From NCBI GenBank assembly GCA_964520655.1, contig CAZFNI010000003.1, forward strand, positions 1-64,000: 64,000 bases of DNA, given 5' to 3'. Shown in pieces: positions 43,332 through 52,077 of the stretch (position 1 is the first letter of the stretch; each line of letters opens with the position of its first letter). The notes beneath the pieces are model-generated. The model had not been told where the DNA came from. It made no database searches and saw nothing but the letters and a program-made list of their open reading frames with translations. The position numbers and the translations under genes were made by a program. Source of the stretch: JACQQW01 sp964520655. Its GTDB lineage: Bacteria; Omnitrophota; Gorgyraeia; Zapsychrales; Fredricksoniimonadaceae.

Positions 43332-44612
43332 GTGAAAAGATCAGCTCCTGAATTATTGATGCCGGCGGGGAATATGGAGAAAATGCAGTTCGCGTTGGCC
43401 TTCGGCGCGGATGCGGTCTATTTAGGTATCCCCAAATTCTCGCTTCGGGCCAGAGAGAACGGGTTTAGGACATTGGCGCAGGTCGCAGAAGCGATCGACT
43501 ATGCCCACAAATTAGGGAAGAAGGTCTATGTCACTGCCAATATCTTCCCGCATAACAGCAAGATCCCGTCTTTTGTCGCCTACATCAAGGATCTGCTGGC
43601 GCAATGCAGGCCGGATGCCTGGATCATGTCTGATCCGGGGCTGATCATGCTGATGATGGATCATTTCCCCAGCGAGACGATCCATATTTCCGTACAGGCC
43701 AATACATTGAACTACGCGTCCGTCAAATTCTGGCAGAAGCTGGGGGTCAAGCGGATCATTGTCTCGCGTGAGATCAGCATTCGGGAAATGAAAGAGATAC
43801 ACGATGCTTGTCCAGACATGGAGCTGGAGTCATTCGTGCACGGCGCCATCTGCATGGCGTATTCCGGACGGTGTTTGATCTCCAATTATCTAAGCCACCG
43901 CGATTCCAATCAAGGCGTGTGCACCAATTCCTGCCGGTGGGAATATAAGGTCTATAAAAGCCAAGAAGAATATGAGGAGCCTAAGGGGCAGTATTTCGTC
44001 AAAGAAACGACGCGGCCGGATGAATTGTTCGAACTGGATGAAGATGAGAACGGCAGCTATCTGATGAATTCCAAGGATTTGTGCGCCATCGATGCATTAG
44101 CGGATCTCAAAGAGGCGGGGGTGTGTTCCTTTAAAGTAGAGGGGCGTTCCAAATCGGTATATTACGCGGCCATGATCGCGCGGGCCTACCGGGGGGCGAT
44201 CGATGACATGATGGCTGGGCGTCCCTTCAATCATGAGTGGATCAATGATGTCTGGGCCACGTCTAACCGCGGCTTTATCAGGGGTTTCTTATACGGCAAT
44301 CCCGGCGTCGATGGGCAGGAATTCACCAACAGCAATTCTCTGTACACCCGCTACCGCTATACGGCGCAGGTATTGGGATATGACCCCAGGCAAGGACGGT
44401 TGCTTCTTAAGCCGGCCAATCTTATCAAGGCCAAAGCGATGTATGAGATCTGTACGCCATCCGGCAACGAGGCATTGGCAGTCAGCGCTGTTTATGACAG
44501 GTCAGGGCATTCACAATCGGAAGTCCATCCGGGTGTGCCTTCCTGCAGCGTGCCGTACCCCAAAGATCTCGGACCCTTTGCGGTCATCCGAGAAAGAATA
44601 GAACCTGCTTGA
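43332..44612 (+). CDS. Peptidase U32 family protein (TrhP/YegQ-like tRNA hydroxylation factor)
   Basis: 426 residues. The N-terminus PELLMPAGNMEKMQFALAFG and the U32 signature ELESFVHGAICMAYSGRC are followed by CTNSC, together giving the conserved cysteines that bind an iron-sulfur cluster in this family. A U32 C-terminal domain (LLLKPANLIKAKAMYEICTPSGNEA) is present, as in YegQ/TrhP, which takes part in 5-hydroxyuridine formation in tRNA. The old collagenase annotation is not supported. The start is GTG at 43332 with GGGAAGG upstream, directly after the photolyase stop. Confidence 0.82.
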   Translation: MKRSAPELLMPAGNMEKMQFALAFGADAVYLGIPKFSLRARENGFRTLAQVAEAIDYAHKLGKKVYVTANIFPHNSKIPSFVAYIKDLLAQCRPDAWIMSDPGLIMLMMDHFPSETIHISVQANTLNYASVKFWQKLGVKRIIVSREISIREMKEIHDACPDMELESFVHGAICMAYSGRCLISNYLSHRDSNQGVCTNSCRWEYKVYKSQEEYEEPKGQYFVKETTRPDELFELDEDENGSYLMNSKDLCAIDALADLKEAGVCSFKVEGRSKSVYYAAMIARAYRGAIDDMMAGRPFNHEWINDVWATSNRGFIRGFLYGNPGVDGQEFTNSNSLYTRYRYTAQVLGYDPRQGRLLLKPANLIKAKAMYEICTPSGNEALAVSAVYDRSGHSQSEVHPGVPSCSVPYPKDLGPFAVIRERIEPA

Positions 44613-44636
44613 TTTGTGTGGGGGCTCATTTAAAAT
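44609..44636 (+). promoter_or_regulatory. Promoter for the glutamate-synthase-like gene, leaderless type
   Basis: TTGATT (44609-44614), a 16-bp spacer and TAAAAT (44631-44636). The ATG at 44645 is only 8 nt downstream and has no Shine-Dalgarno. Confidence 0.55.
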
Positions 44637-44644
44637 ACAGTTTA

Positions 44645-46225
44645 ATGGCTCGTCGAATATTCTTATATTGTTCCCTGATCAGCGTGTTTGTGGTGTTCAT
44701 TGCCTGCCGGTTCTGGCCTCAGGCGGTGTGGTTGCTGCTTGCGGTGGGTCCCATCATTGCGGTGGGGGTTGTGGATATGTTCCAGACGCGCCATGCCATC
44801 CGTCGTAATTTTCCGATCATTGGTAATTTCCGCTATTGGTTGGAATTTTTCCGCCCTGAGATCAATCAATATTTTGTGGAATCCAACACTTCAGGGACGC
44901 CGTTTAACCGGCTGGACCGTTCATTGGTATATCAGCGTGCCAAGGGGGAATTGGATACATTGCCCTTCGGGACGCAGAAAAATGTTTACGAAGTGGGCTA
45001 TGAATGGGTGACGCACTCCATGGTGCCGGTCCCTGTTGACCCCAAAGGATTGCGTGTACTCGTCGGGGCTGGCCGGGGGAGGCCGTATTCGGCCAGTATT
45101 TTTAATATCGGGGCCATGAGCTTTGGGGCGTTAAGCGCCAATGCGGTCGTGGCCTTGAATGAAGGTGCGGCCTTAGGAGGCTTCGCGCATAACACCGGTG
45201 AGGGAGGACTAACGCCGTACCATTTAAAAGGCGGGGACCTGATCTGGCAGGTGGGGACCGGATACTTTGGATGCCGCACTAAAGAGGGGAGATTTTGTCC
45301 GGAAAGTTTTAAGCATAAGTCCCAGCTTCAAACGGTTAAGATGATCGAGGTCAAGATCTCCCAGGGCGCCAAGCCTGGCCACGGCGGGATATTGCCCGCG
45401 GAGAAATTGACCAAAGAGATCGCGGATATCCGCGGTGTCCCGATGGGCCAAAGCGTTGTTTCGCCGCCGGCACATAGCGCTTTTTCGACGCCTGTAGAGC
45501 TCTTGGGATTCATTGAACGCCTGCGTGAGCTTTCCGGCGGGAAACCGGTTGGTTTTAAATTGTGTATCGGTAAGCCCAGAGAGTTTGTCGCTATCTGTAA
45601 AGCCATGCAGAAAACCGGGATCACTCCGGATTTCATCACGGTTGACGGCGGAGAGGGCGGGACCGGCGCGGCCCCGTTGGAATTTTCCAACTATGTCGGA
45701 TCGCCTTTAAATGACGGGCTCGTCATCGTGCACAATGCGCTGGTCGGTTTTTCATTAAGGGACAAGGTGAGGATCATTTCTTCCGGCAAGATCAATTCCG
45801 GTTTCGGTATTTTAAAACATATGCTCATGGGCGCGGACTTGTGCTATTCGTCGCGGGGGATGATGCTGGCCTTGGGCTGCATCCAAGCGCTGCAATGCAA
45901 CACGAACCTTTGCCCGACGGGGGTGGCGACCCAGGATCCGTCATTGGCTAATGGGCTGGTGGTCGCCCAGAAAAATAAGCGCGTGCATAACTTTCATAAG
46001 GCAACGGTTAAAAGTTTCGCGGATATTCTGGGGGCGACAGGGTGTGCGTCGATCACTCAGCTAAGTCCGCGCTACCTGATGCGCCGCATCTCTTTTTCCC
46101 AGGTCAAGGATTACAGCCAGATCTACCATTTCCTCAATGACGGGGACTTGTTAAAGACTCCGTATCCGGCAGAATTTGAATTGGCGATGCGTAATTCTGC
46201 CGCGGAGACATTCGCCCGGGTATAA
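44645..46225 (+). CDS. FMN-binding glutamate synthase-family protein with N-terminal membrane helices
   Basis: 526 residues. Two hydrophobic helices (about 5-22 and 27-44) precede a GltB-type synthase domain: IGAMSFGALSANAV, NTGEGGLTPYH, KPGHGGILPAEK, FITVDGGEGGTGAAP and the FMN loop SSGKINSGFG. The cysteines of CIQALQCNTNLCPTGVATQ have the Cx5Cx4C spacing of the glutamate synthase 3Fe-4S cluster. There is no glutaminase domain and no small subunit, so it is probably not a normal glutamate synthase. These stand-alone proteins are common and poorly characterised. Start as set by the promoter; an upstream TTG at 44609 falls in the -35 box. Confidence 0.85.
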   Translation: MARRIFLYCSLISVFVVFIACRFWPQAVWLLLAVGPIIAVGVVDMFQTRHAIRRNFPIIGNFRYWLEFFRPEINQYFVESNTSGTPFNRLDRSLVYQRAKGELDTLPFGTQKNVYEVGYEWVTHSMVPVPVDPKGLRVLVGAGRGRPYSASIFNIGAMSFGALSANAVVALNEGAALGGFAHNTGEGGLTPYHLKGGDLIWQVGTGYFGCRTKEGRFCPESFKHKSQLQTVKMIEVKISQGAKPGHGGILPAEKLTKEIADIRGVPMGQSVVSPPAHSAFSTPVELLGFIERLRELSGGKPVGFKLCIGKPREFVAICKAMQKTGITPDFITVDGGEGGTGAAPLEFSNYVGSPLNDGLVIVHNALVGFSLRDKVRIISSGKINSGFGILKHMLMGADLCYSSRGMMLALGCIQALQCNTNLCPTGVATQDPSLANGLVVAQKNKRVHNFHKATVKSFADILGATGCASITQLSPRYLMRRISFSQVKDYSQIYHFLNDGDLLKTPYPAEFELAMRNSAAETFARV

Positions 46226-46237
46226 CATGATCATATC

Positions 46238-46262
46238 CACTGGCGCGGGAGTATTGCCAGTG
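46238..46262 (+). terminator. Weak hairpin after the glutamate-synthase-like gene
   Basis: CACTGGC (46238-46244) pairs with GCCAGTG (46256-46262) across 11 nt. There is only a short, late T-run (CTTTTA), so termination is uncertain. The rest of the 127-bp gap shows no clear promoter. Confidence 0.3.
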
Positions 46263-46352
46263 AGGTGCTTTTAGGTTAGGATGATCTGATCTTCGGCCGG
46301 CGCAGTTTGGCGGGGGCTTTGATCGGGCATTGCTCAAATAAAAGGAAAACCT

Positions 46353-46580
46353 ATGGCTGATAGTCAGAATCCGTTCCGGTTGCTGGTCGTGATCACGGCG
46401 GCGTTGTGTGTGGCTGGGGGGTTGTATGCCTATGCCGCTTATAAAGATAAAGAATCCAGGCATAAGTCCGCGCTGTGCAAGGAGAAATGTTTTGGCGACG
46501 GTTTTACTGGTTATGATTTTCAATGGAATATGTTCGGCAGTCCTCATTGTAAATGTTTCGATACAACTAACAAAGAATAG
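46353..46580 (+). CDS. Small single-helix membrane protein with four cysteines
   Basis: 75 residues, not recognised. One membrane helix lies at about 9-29 (LLVVITAALCVAGGLYAYAA). The tail has CKEKCFGDG and, at the end, CKCFDTTNKE; the two cysteine pairs could form disulfides or bind a metal. AAAAGGAAAA before the ATG supports a real gene. It lies 11 bp before the Rho-like gene and may share its transcript. Confidence 0.6.
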   Translation: MADSQNPFRLLVVITAALCVAGGLYAYAAYKDKESRHKSALCKEKCFGDGFTGYDFQWNMFGSPHCKCFDTTNKE

Positions 46581-46591
46581 GTAAAGTTTTC

Positions 46592-47494
46592 ATGAGCAAA
46601 TATATCCCTTCGCGTCAGCAGGATGAGAATCAGCGTAAATTTTTGACCGGTATCCCGATCGACCCCTCTCCCAGGATCTATCTGGAAAAAGGATCGACGG
46701 AAATGACCATGCGCGCCATGGACCTGATATGCCCCATCGGTATGGGGCAGCGTGGATTGATCGTGGCCCCGCCGGGATGCGGGAAGACAACATTCTTAAA
46801 ACATTTGTGCAGGTCGGTCGCGGCGGGATATCCCGATATCAAACTGCATTGTCTGCTCATTGATGAGCGTCCGGAAGAGGTTACGGATTTCAAGCGTTCG
46901 GTGCCTGCCGACGTGCGCAGTTCATCGTCGGACATGAGCTACGAGCATCATTTACAGACCGCGGATGCCTTAATGGCGGATGTGTTCAAAGAGACCGCTG
47001 ACGGCGGCAATGTCATGGTGGTCATTGATTCCCTGACCCGCCTGGCGCGCGTGCATAATGCCCAGCAGTCTTCGCGCGGCGGCAAAACATTGTCCGGTGG
47101 TGTTGACAGCCGGGCCATGGAAGTGCCGCGTCGCATTTTCGGCTACGCGCGCAAGATCGAAGGGGCGGGTTCATTGACCATCCTGGCAACGATCTTGATC
47201 GAGACCGGCAGCCGTATGGATGAAGTGATCTTTGAAGAATTCAAAGGAACCGGCAACATGGAAGTTGTCCTGTCCCGCGATATTGCCAGCCACCGCATTT
47301 TCCCGGCGATCGATATCGCCAAGAGCTCGACGCGCAAACAGGAACTGCTGATCCCCAAAGAGCAATTACCTCGGGTGGACGCCTTAAGAAGGTCGCTGGT
47401 GACGTTAAATAAAGTGGAAGCGGCTAAATCCCTTTTAGACCTGATGACAGCGCATCGGGACAATGATACTTTATTGAATAAATTGGATATTTAA
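46592..47494 (+). CDS. Rho-type hexameric ATPase lacking the N-terminal RNA-binding domain
   Basis: 300 residues against about 420 for transcription factor Rho. The ATPase core is intact: Walker A APPGCGKTT (59-67, where Rho usually has APPKAGKT), Walker B VMVVIDSLTRLARVHN, the Q-loop region SRGGKTLSGGVDSRAM and the R-loop EFKGTGNMEVVLSR. The OB-fold primary RNA-binding domain and N-terminal helix bundle are absent; the protein begins about 25 residues before the RIYLEKG strand. It might still translocate RNA through the secondary site, or do something else. It lies 2 bp before nnrS, an unusual neighbour. Confidence 0.82.
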   Translation: MSKYIPSRQQDENQRKFLTGIPIDPSPRIYLEKGSTEMTMRAMDLICPIGMGQRGLIVAPPGCGKTTFLKHLCRSVAAGYPDIKLHCLLIDERPEEVTDFKRSVPADVRSSSSDMSYEHHLQTADALMADVFKETADGGNVMVVIDSLTRLARVHNAQQSSRGGKTLSGGVDSRAMEVPRRIFGYARKIEGAGSLTILATILIETGSRMDEVIFEEFKGTGNMEVVLSRDIASHRIFPAIDIAKSSTRKQELLIPKEQLPRVDALRRSLVTLNKVEAAKSLLDLMTAHRDNDTLLNKLDI

Positions 47495-47495
47495 G

Positions 47496-48683
47496 ATGAT
47501 CGAGACTTCTACTCATTCCCGCATGCCCGTTGTGCTGCAGACAGGATTCAGGATATTTTTTCTAGGGGCTGTTGTTCACACGGTTTTGTCCATGTTGGCC
47601 TGGTTCTTGTTCTACCTTTGCCAGGTGAATATTTTTGTGGCCATGCCGCTGACCGTTTGGCACGCTCACGAGATGGTTTTTGGTTTTTCGATGGCCGTGA
47701 TCGCCGGGTTTTTGCTGACGGCAGTGACCAATTGGACGGGACTGCCGACACTAAGCGGCGCGCCGCTGTTGATCTTATTCCTTTTGTGGGCGCTGGCGCG
47801 CGTCCTGGCGTTCTTGCCGGCGACGGTCTCATTATGGCCGATGATCATCTGTAATGTCGCGTTCATGGTATATTTAACAATCGCGGTCATGATCCCCATT
47901 ATTAAGGTCAGACAATGGCGGCAATCCGCGGTCTTCTCCAAGTTGATGCTGATGATGGTTTCCTCAGGTGTTTTGTATTGGGCGCTGCTGCATCAGGACT
48001 TTATCATGGAACGTAAAACGATCCGTTTTACTGTTTATATGGTCATCAGTCTGATCTTAACAATGGGGCGGCGCATCATGCCGTTCTTTATCGAGGGCGG
48101 CGTTGGTTATCCGATGAAACTGCGCAACAGCCGCGTTTTGGATATCGTTAGTTTGGTGCTGCTTGTTGTGTTTTGCTATGCGGATATCTTTACCCATGAG
48201 GGATGGCTTACGGCCGCCGCCGCTTTGTTATTGGCCCTGGTGCATGCTTTGCGTTTGGCTGGATGGCATACACACGGTGTATGGCAGAGGCCGCTATTGT
48301 GGATATTATTTGCGGGGTATATGTTCTTGATCCTTGGGTTTTTGTTGAAAGCCGCCGCGTTCGTGTACCCCAAATGTGATGATAGCGCCCTGCACGCGTT
48401 TACCACCGGTGGCATTGGTATTTTCTGTATCGGCATGATGGCACGGGTATCGCTGGGCCACACCGGGCGCGGCGTGGGTCGTGTGCCGCCGCTGCTTGAG
48501 ACCATATTCTATACGGCGATCGTAAGCGCTTTGATCCGGGTGGTCTTGACGCTGGGACTAAATGAGCAGTATGGTATCATGATCGGTGCCAGCCAGATAC
48601 TGTGGATGACCGCGTTCGTCCTTTTCTTGGTTGTGTATTGGGGAATATTGACCTCGGCAAGAGTTGATGGGAAAATGGGGTAA
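47496..48683 (+). CDS. nnrS: NnrS-family heme/copper membrane protein
   Basis: 395 residues with about twelve helices. Conserved histidine motifs of NnrS are present: VWHAHEMVFGFSMAVIAGFL (about residues 54-73), MGRRIMPFF and TTGGIGIFCIGMMARVSLGHTGR. NnrS proteins help resist nitric oxide stress, apparently by protecting the iron pool. No nitrite or NO reductase gene lies in the window. The gene follows the Rho-like gene by 1 bp and precedes an iron exporter gene. Confidence 0.85.
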   Translation: MIETSTHSRMPVVLQTGFRIFFLGAVVHTVLSMLAWFLFYLCQVNIFVAMPLTVWHAHEMVFGFSMAVIAGFLLTAVTNWTGLPTLSGAPLLILFLLWALARVLAFLPATVSLWPMIICNVAFMVYLTIAVMIPIIKVRQWRQSAVFSKLMLMMVSSGVLYWALLHQDFIMERKTIRFTVYMVISLILTMGRRIMPFFIEGGVGYPMKLRNSRVLDIVSLVLLVVFCYADIFTHEGWLTAAAALLLALVHALRLAGWHTHGVWQRPLLWILFAGYMFLILGFLLKAAAFVYPKCDDSALHAFTTGGIGIFCIGMMARVSLGHTGRGVGRVPPLLETIFYTAIVSALIRVVLTLGLNEQYGIMIGASQILWMTAFVLFLVVYWGILTSARVDGKMG

Positions 48684-48701
48684 TATTAAGGAGGCATTGC
48701 C

Positions 48702-49655
48702 ATGTATTTTCATGACTTAAGCGAAGCGCAGGTCTTGGCGGTGGCGATCGCCGCGGAAGAGGAGGACGGGCGTATCTATCTGGATTTTGCCCAGAACCTG
48801 CGCAAAGATTTTCCGTCGACCGCGGAACTTTTTGTCCAAATGGCGCAAGAGGAATCCAGGCACCGCCAGCGGCTGATCGATCTGTATCGGGAGCGTTTCG
48901 GTGAGCATATTCCGTTGATCCGTCGGGGCGACATTAAAGGATTCGTCAAACGCCAGCCAGCCTGGTATGTCCAGAACATTACACCGGAAAAAGCGCGCGC
49001 GGAAGCCGCATCCATGGAGCTTGAGACCCGCCGTTTCTATGAAGTCGCGGCTAGCCGCACGACCAATGCGGCCATGCGTAAATTGCTGGGGGATCTGGCT
49101 GCCGAAGAAGGAAGGCATGAGCATGTGGCCTCAACCATACACGCGGCCCAGGAGCAGGCGGGAGAAGTTGTCGCCGAGCAGCATGCGGCGCAGCGTTTAT
49201 TTGTCCTGCGTTTTGTCCAGCCGGGGTTGGCCGGCTTGATGGATGGGTCTGTCTCTACGCTTGCCCCGTTATTCGCGGCGGCGTTCGCTACCCATAATAC
49301 GATGGAAACCTTTAAAGTAGGTCTTGCGGCCTCCATCGGGGCGGGGATCAGTATGGGATTCGCTGAAGCCTTATCCGACGACGGGAAATTAAGCGGCCGC
49401 GGGGCCCCCTGGATGCGCGGGGTTGTCTGCGGTCTGATGACAACGATTGGCGGCATCGGGCACACACTGCCGTATTTTATCCCGGATTTCGGGATGGCCA
49501 CGACTGTCGCGGTCCTTGTGGTGGTCATTGAACTGATCATCATTTCCATCATCCGCTGGAAATACATGGACACGCCGTTCTTATCCGCCTCTTTTCAGGT
49601 CATTGTCGGCGGGTTGCTGGTGTTCCTGGCAGGGTGGCTGATCGGGGCAAGCTAA
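48702..49655 (+). CDS. mbfA: MbfA-like iron exporter (erythrin domain plus VIT1/CCC1 domain)
   Basis: 317 residues. A ferritin-like erythrin domain (1-150) has diiron ligands in AAEEEDGRIYLDFA, QEESRHRQR, SMELETRRFYE and AEEGRHEHVAS. A VIT1/CCC1-type membrane domain (about 165-317) follows, starting QPGLAGLMDGSVSTLAPLFAAA. The MbfA group exports iron and protects against peroxide. This fits the surrounding NnrS and the FTR1 importer. AAGGAGG precedes the ATG. Confidence 0.88.
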   Translation: MYFHDLSEAQVLAVAIAAEEEDGRIYLDFAQNLRKDFPSTAELFVQMAQEESRHRQRLIDLYRERFGEHIPLIRRGDIKGFVKRQPAWYVQNITPEKARAEAASMELETRRFYEVAASRTTNAAMRKLLGDLAAEEGRHEHVASTIHAAQEQAGEVVAEQHAAQRLFVLRFVQPGLAGLMDGSVSTLAPLFAAAFATHNTMETFKVGLAASIGAGISMGFAEALSDDGKLSGRGAPWMRGVVCGLMTTIGGIGHTLPYFIPDFGMATTVAVLVVVIELIIISIIRWKYMDTPFLSASFQVIVGGLLVFLAGWLIGAS

Positions 49656-49658
49656 AGG

Positions 49659-50612
49659 ATGAACAGCGACCTGATACAAAAACTCTCCCTTGCGCTGGCA
49701 AAACGCCAGCGCCTTTTTAATGTCACCAATGCGCTGCGTTTGGTCAATGGGTCCGGCGACGGGCTCAAAGGCCTTGTGGTCGACCGGTATAACCGGCACA
49801 TTGCGATCCAGGTCATGGATAAGCGCTGGCTTGATCACACACAAGCGCTGGCGGATTTCTTCCGGAAGGAGTGTGCGGCCGTTTACGTCATCCTCAAGGA
49901 CCGCAGCGCCAATGCTTCGTCCGTATCGGATGCGATCAAAGTACAGGTATTATCAGGCGGCAATAGCATAACGACGGTCCAGGAATATGGCTTGACCTTT
50001 GAGGTTGATCTCAATGACGGGTTAAATTGCGGGCTGTTCTTGGATATGCGCAAGAACCGCCGGCTGGTCGCTTCTTTGGCCAGAGGCAAAACTGTATTGA
50101 ATTGTTTTGCCTATACCTGTTCGTTCGGGGTCCATTGCTATTCCGCGGGCGCTGTGGGTGTGACTAATGTGGATATCAGCAGTAATTATTTAAAAAGGGG
50201 AGAAGCGAATTATCAGCATAATGGGCTTTCAGCGGATAAAAGTTCTTTTGTTAAAGCCGACGCACGCTTTTATTTAGAGCGGGCTGTTGCCCGCGGCAAC
50301 CGTTACGGCCTGATCATCCTCGACCCGCCTTCTTTCGCGCGTCACGAAGGGAAAACATTTAGCGTGAAAAAAGATCTTGGTGCGTTGATACAATTAGCCT
50401 TCGAGGTGCTGGAGCCTCAGGGGCATTTGTTCGTTTCAACGAATTACAGCGGGATCAGCATAAAGCAGCTGGAAGTGATGGTGCGAGCCCGTAATGGGGG
50501 TGGGCGTATCAAGAAACTTCAATGTTTAGGGCAGGATGCGGATTTTCCTGGGACAAACCGGCTTGCAGAAAGTTTTTTATCAGCTGTTCTTGTGACCATC
50601 GCCAGGGATTAA
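49659..50612 (+). CDS. Class I SAM-dependent RNA methyltransferase, RlmI-like
   Basis: 317 residues. An EEHEA-type middle domain (TNALRLVNGSGDGLKGLVVDRY) is followed by a Rossmann methyltransferase fold with DMRKNRRLVASLARGKTVLNCFAYTCSFG (motif I), ILDPPSFARHEGKTF (motif IV) and LFVSTNYSGIS. RlmI methylates C5 of a cytosine in 23S rRNA. The usual N-terminal PUA domain is missing here, so the target could differ. The gene starts 3 bp after the iron exporter. Confidence 0.82.
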   Translation: MNSDLIQKLSLALAKRQRLFNVTNALRLVNGSGDGLKGLVVDRYNRHIAIQVMDKRWLDHTQALADFFRKECAAVYVILKDRSANASSVSDAIKVQVLSGGNSITTVQEYGLTFEVDLNDGLNCGLFLDMRKNRRLVASLARGKTVLNCFAYTCSFGVHCYSAGAVGVTNVDISSNYLKRGEANYQHNGLSADKSSFVKADARFYLERAVARGNRYGLIILDPPSFARHEGKTFSVKKDLGALIQLAFEVLEPQGHLFVSTNYSGISIKQLEVMVRARNGGGRIKKLQCLGQDADFPGTNRLAESFLSAVLVTIARD

Positions 50613-50635
50613 ATGATCAATGGGAAGCAACATTC

Positions 50636-51037
50636 ATGATGTTATCTAAATTACGTAAGGCATTCACTCTGCCGGAAATCCTGCTGGCCGCGATGATCTT
50701 GGGTTTTTGTGTGTCGGTCATTTTGATCTCTTATATCAATTCATTGAATCTGAATGACTCAAGCCGGAATCTGACCATTGCTTCCAGTCATGCGGAATTT
50801 ATCTTAGAGGAGATCAGGAATCAGCCGTTGGATGATGTGCGTCGGCAGATCGAAGCGGGGGAGTGGTTCTTTAACGAACGCAGAATTGCCGAGAAAATGC
50901 TGCAACCGTTGAAAAACGAGTTGATACGCGTTGAGGGATCTGTGGAAGATCCGCTGAAGATCAAGGTGACGGTAACATGGAAGGATAAGAACAGCAGGGA
51001 AAGGGACTATGCGCTTAAAACGATCATTTCAGGATGA
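50636..51037 (+). CDS. Minor type IV prepilin, PilV-like
   Basis: 133 residues. The prepilin peptidase site is KAFTLPEILLAAMILG (a short basic leader, then F, TLPE with the +5 Glu), followed by the hydrophobic alpha-1 helix. The rest is a short globular domain ending before an ATGA overlap with the next prepilin gene. GGGAAG lies 8 nt before the ATG at 50636. The order pilV-pilW-pilX-like marks a minor pilin operon, but the main pilin and the secretion ATPases are not in the window. It could belong to a type IV pilus or a type II secretion pseudopilus. Confidence 0.75.
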   Translation: MMLSKLRKAFTLPEILLAAMILGFCVSVILISYINSLNLNDSSRNLTIASSHAEFILEEIRNQPLDDVRRQIEAGEWFFNERRIAEKMLQPLKNELIRVEGSVEDPLKIKVTVTWKDKNSRERDYALKTIISG

Positions 51038-51510
51038 ACATGCCTAAGATAGGTTCCATCAGGGCGTTTAGTTTAACGGAATTGACTGTCAGCATGGCTG
51101 TTTTTTGTTTTGTCCTGTTGTGCTGCTATACCGCGCTTAGCATCGGCAATGGGATCACGCTGCGTGATGCCACGATGGTTCAGCTGCAATCTCAGGTCAG
51201 AAACGCGATGGCTCGGGTTGTAAGGGAAGCCAGGCAAGCGACATCCATGACGGTTTCCTTCTCGGATAAGCCGACGGATAGCGTTGTATTGTCAACGCCA
51301 AAGCTGCCTAATGTTCTCTATTATGTGGACAACGGCATCTTGCTTAGGGAATACCCCCTTGGCCGCAGGATCCCTGTTGCCGTTCATATCAAAGAATTCA
51401 AGATGATCAATACGTCGGCTTTGGTGGAGATAACGATCACCGCCCAGAAGAGTGTTTTCAAACATCCCGTTTCTTTTTCATTGAAAGAGAAGATAAAATT
51501 GAGAAATTAA
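51034..51510 (+). CDS. Minor type IV prepilin, PilW-like
   Basis: 158 residues. The cleavage motif is IRAFSLTELTVSMAVFCF with the +5 Glu and a long hydrophobic helix, then QLQSQVRNAMARVVREARQA, the amphipathic continuation usual in PilW. A C-terminal beta region follows (VVLSTPKLPNVLYYVDNG). It overlaps the preceding gene by ATGA and is followed after 1 bp by the PilX-like gene. Confidence 0.75.
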   Translation: MNMPKIGSIRAFSLTELTVSMAVFCFVLLCCYTALSIGNGITLRDATMVQLQSQVRNAMARVVREARQATSMTVSFSDKPTDSVVLSTPKLPNVLYYVDNGILLREYPLGRRIPVAVHIKEFKMINTSALVEITITAQKSVFKHPVSFSLKEKIKLRN

Positions 51511-51511
51511 G

Positions 51512-51958
51512 ATGATCGAGACCGAACGCGGATCATTATTGTTGAGCCTGCTCCTGGTGTTGGTGTTGACCATTTTGGGAGCGGGCATTTTGCTGCAAAG
51601 CAGCCTGGAGAATAAAGCCGCCAGGCATGCGGCAGTTTCCACGCAGGCGTTGTGGGCTGCGGAAGCGGGTCTCCATCAGATCTTGTGGGAACTGCGGCAC
51701 AATGATTGCCGGGGGCTCTTTATTAAGGAAGGGGTCTTAAGCGGCGATTGTCCATCGTGTGAAACGGGAACATGCTTTGCAGAGGGTCAGATCACCGAGC
51801 AGTGTCGTTACTTTGTTCGTGCTGATGGCCCCAAAAAGCAAATCTCCTCAACGGGGTCTTGCGCATTTGGCCGTGGAACGGATGGGATTAAACGAAAGAT
51901 CACGGCCGATCTGGATCTCGACCAACCCAAAGGTTATTCCTCCTGGGAAGATCTCTGA
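51512..51958 (+). CDS. PilX-like minor pilin component
   Basis: 148 residues. The N-terminus ETERGSLLLSLLLVLVLTIL fits the PilX N-terminal class, in which the +5 Glu is not kept, followed by AALWAAEAGL-like text (QALWAAEAGLHQILWEL), which is highly typical of PilX. Four to six cysteines (CPSC, CFAEG, CRYF, CAFG) may form disulfides. It is the third gene of the minor pilin set. The gap to the subtilase is 119 bp. Confidence 0.72.
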   Translation: MIETERGSLLLSLLLVLVLTILGAGILLQSSLENKAARHAAVSTQALWAAEAGLHQILWELRHNDCRGLFIKEGVLSGDCPSCETGTCFAEGQITEQCRYFVRADGPKKQISSTGSCAFGRGTDGIKRKITADLDLDQPKGYSSWEDL

Positions 51959-52077
51959 TCTTCTCTCCGTCGGTATATTTAAGAAAACCCTTTCCCAAAA
52001 CAGGCCTTAACCCATTGAATACTCTCTGTCCGGATGTTACATTCTCTCTGGGACGTTCTGTGACATAAGGAGGGAGT

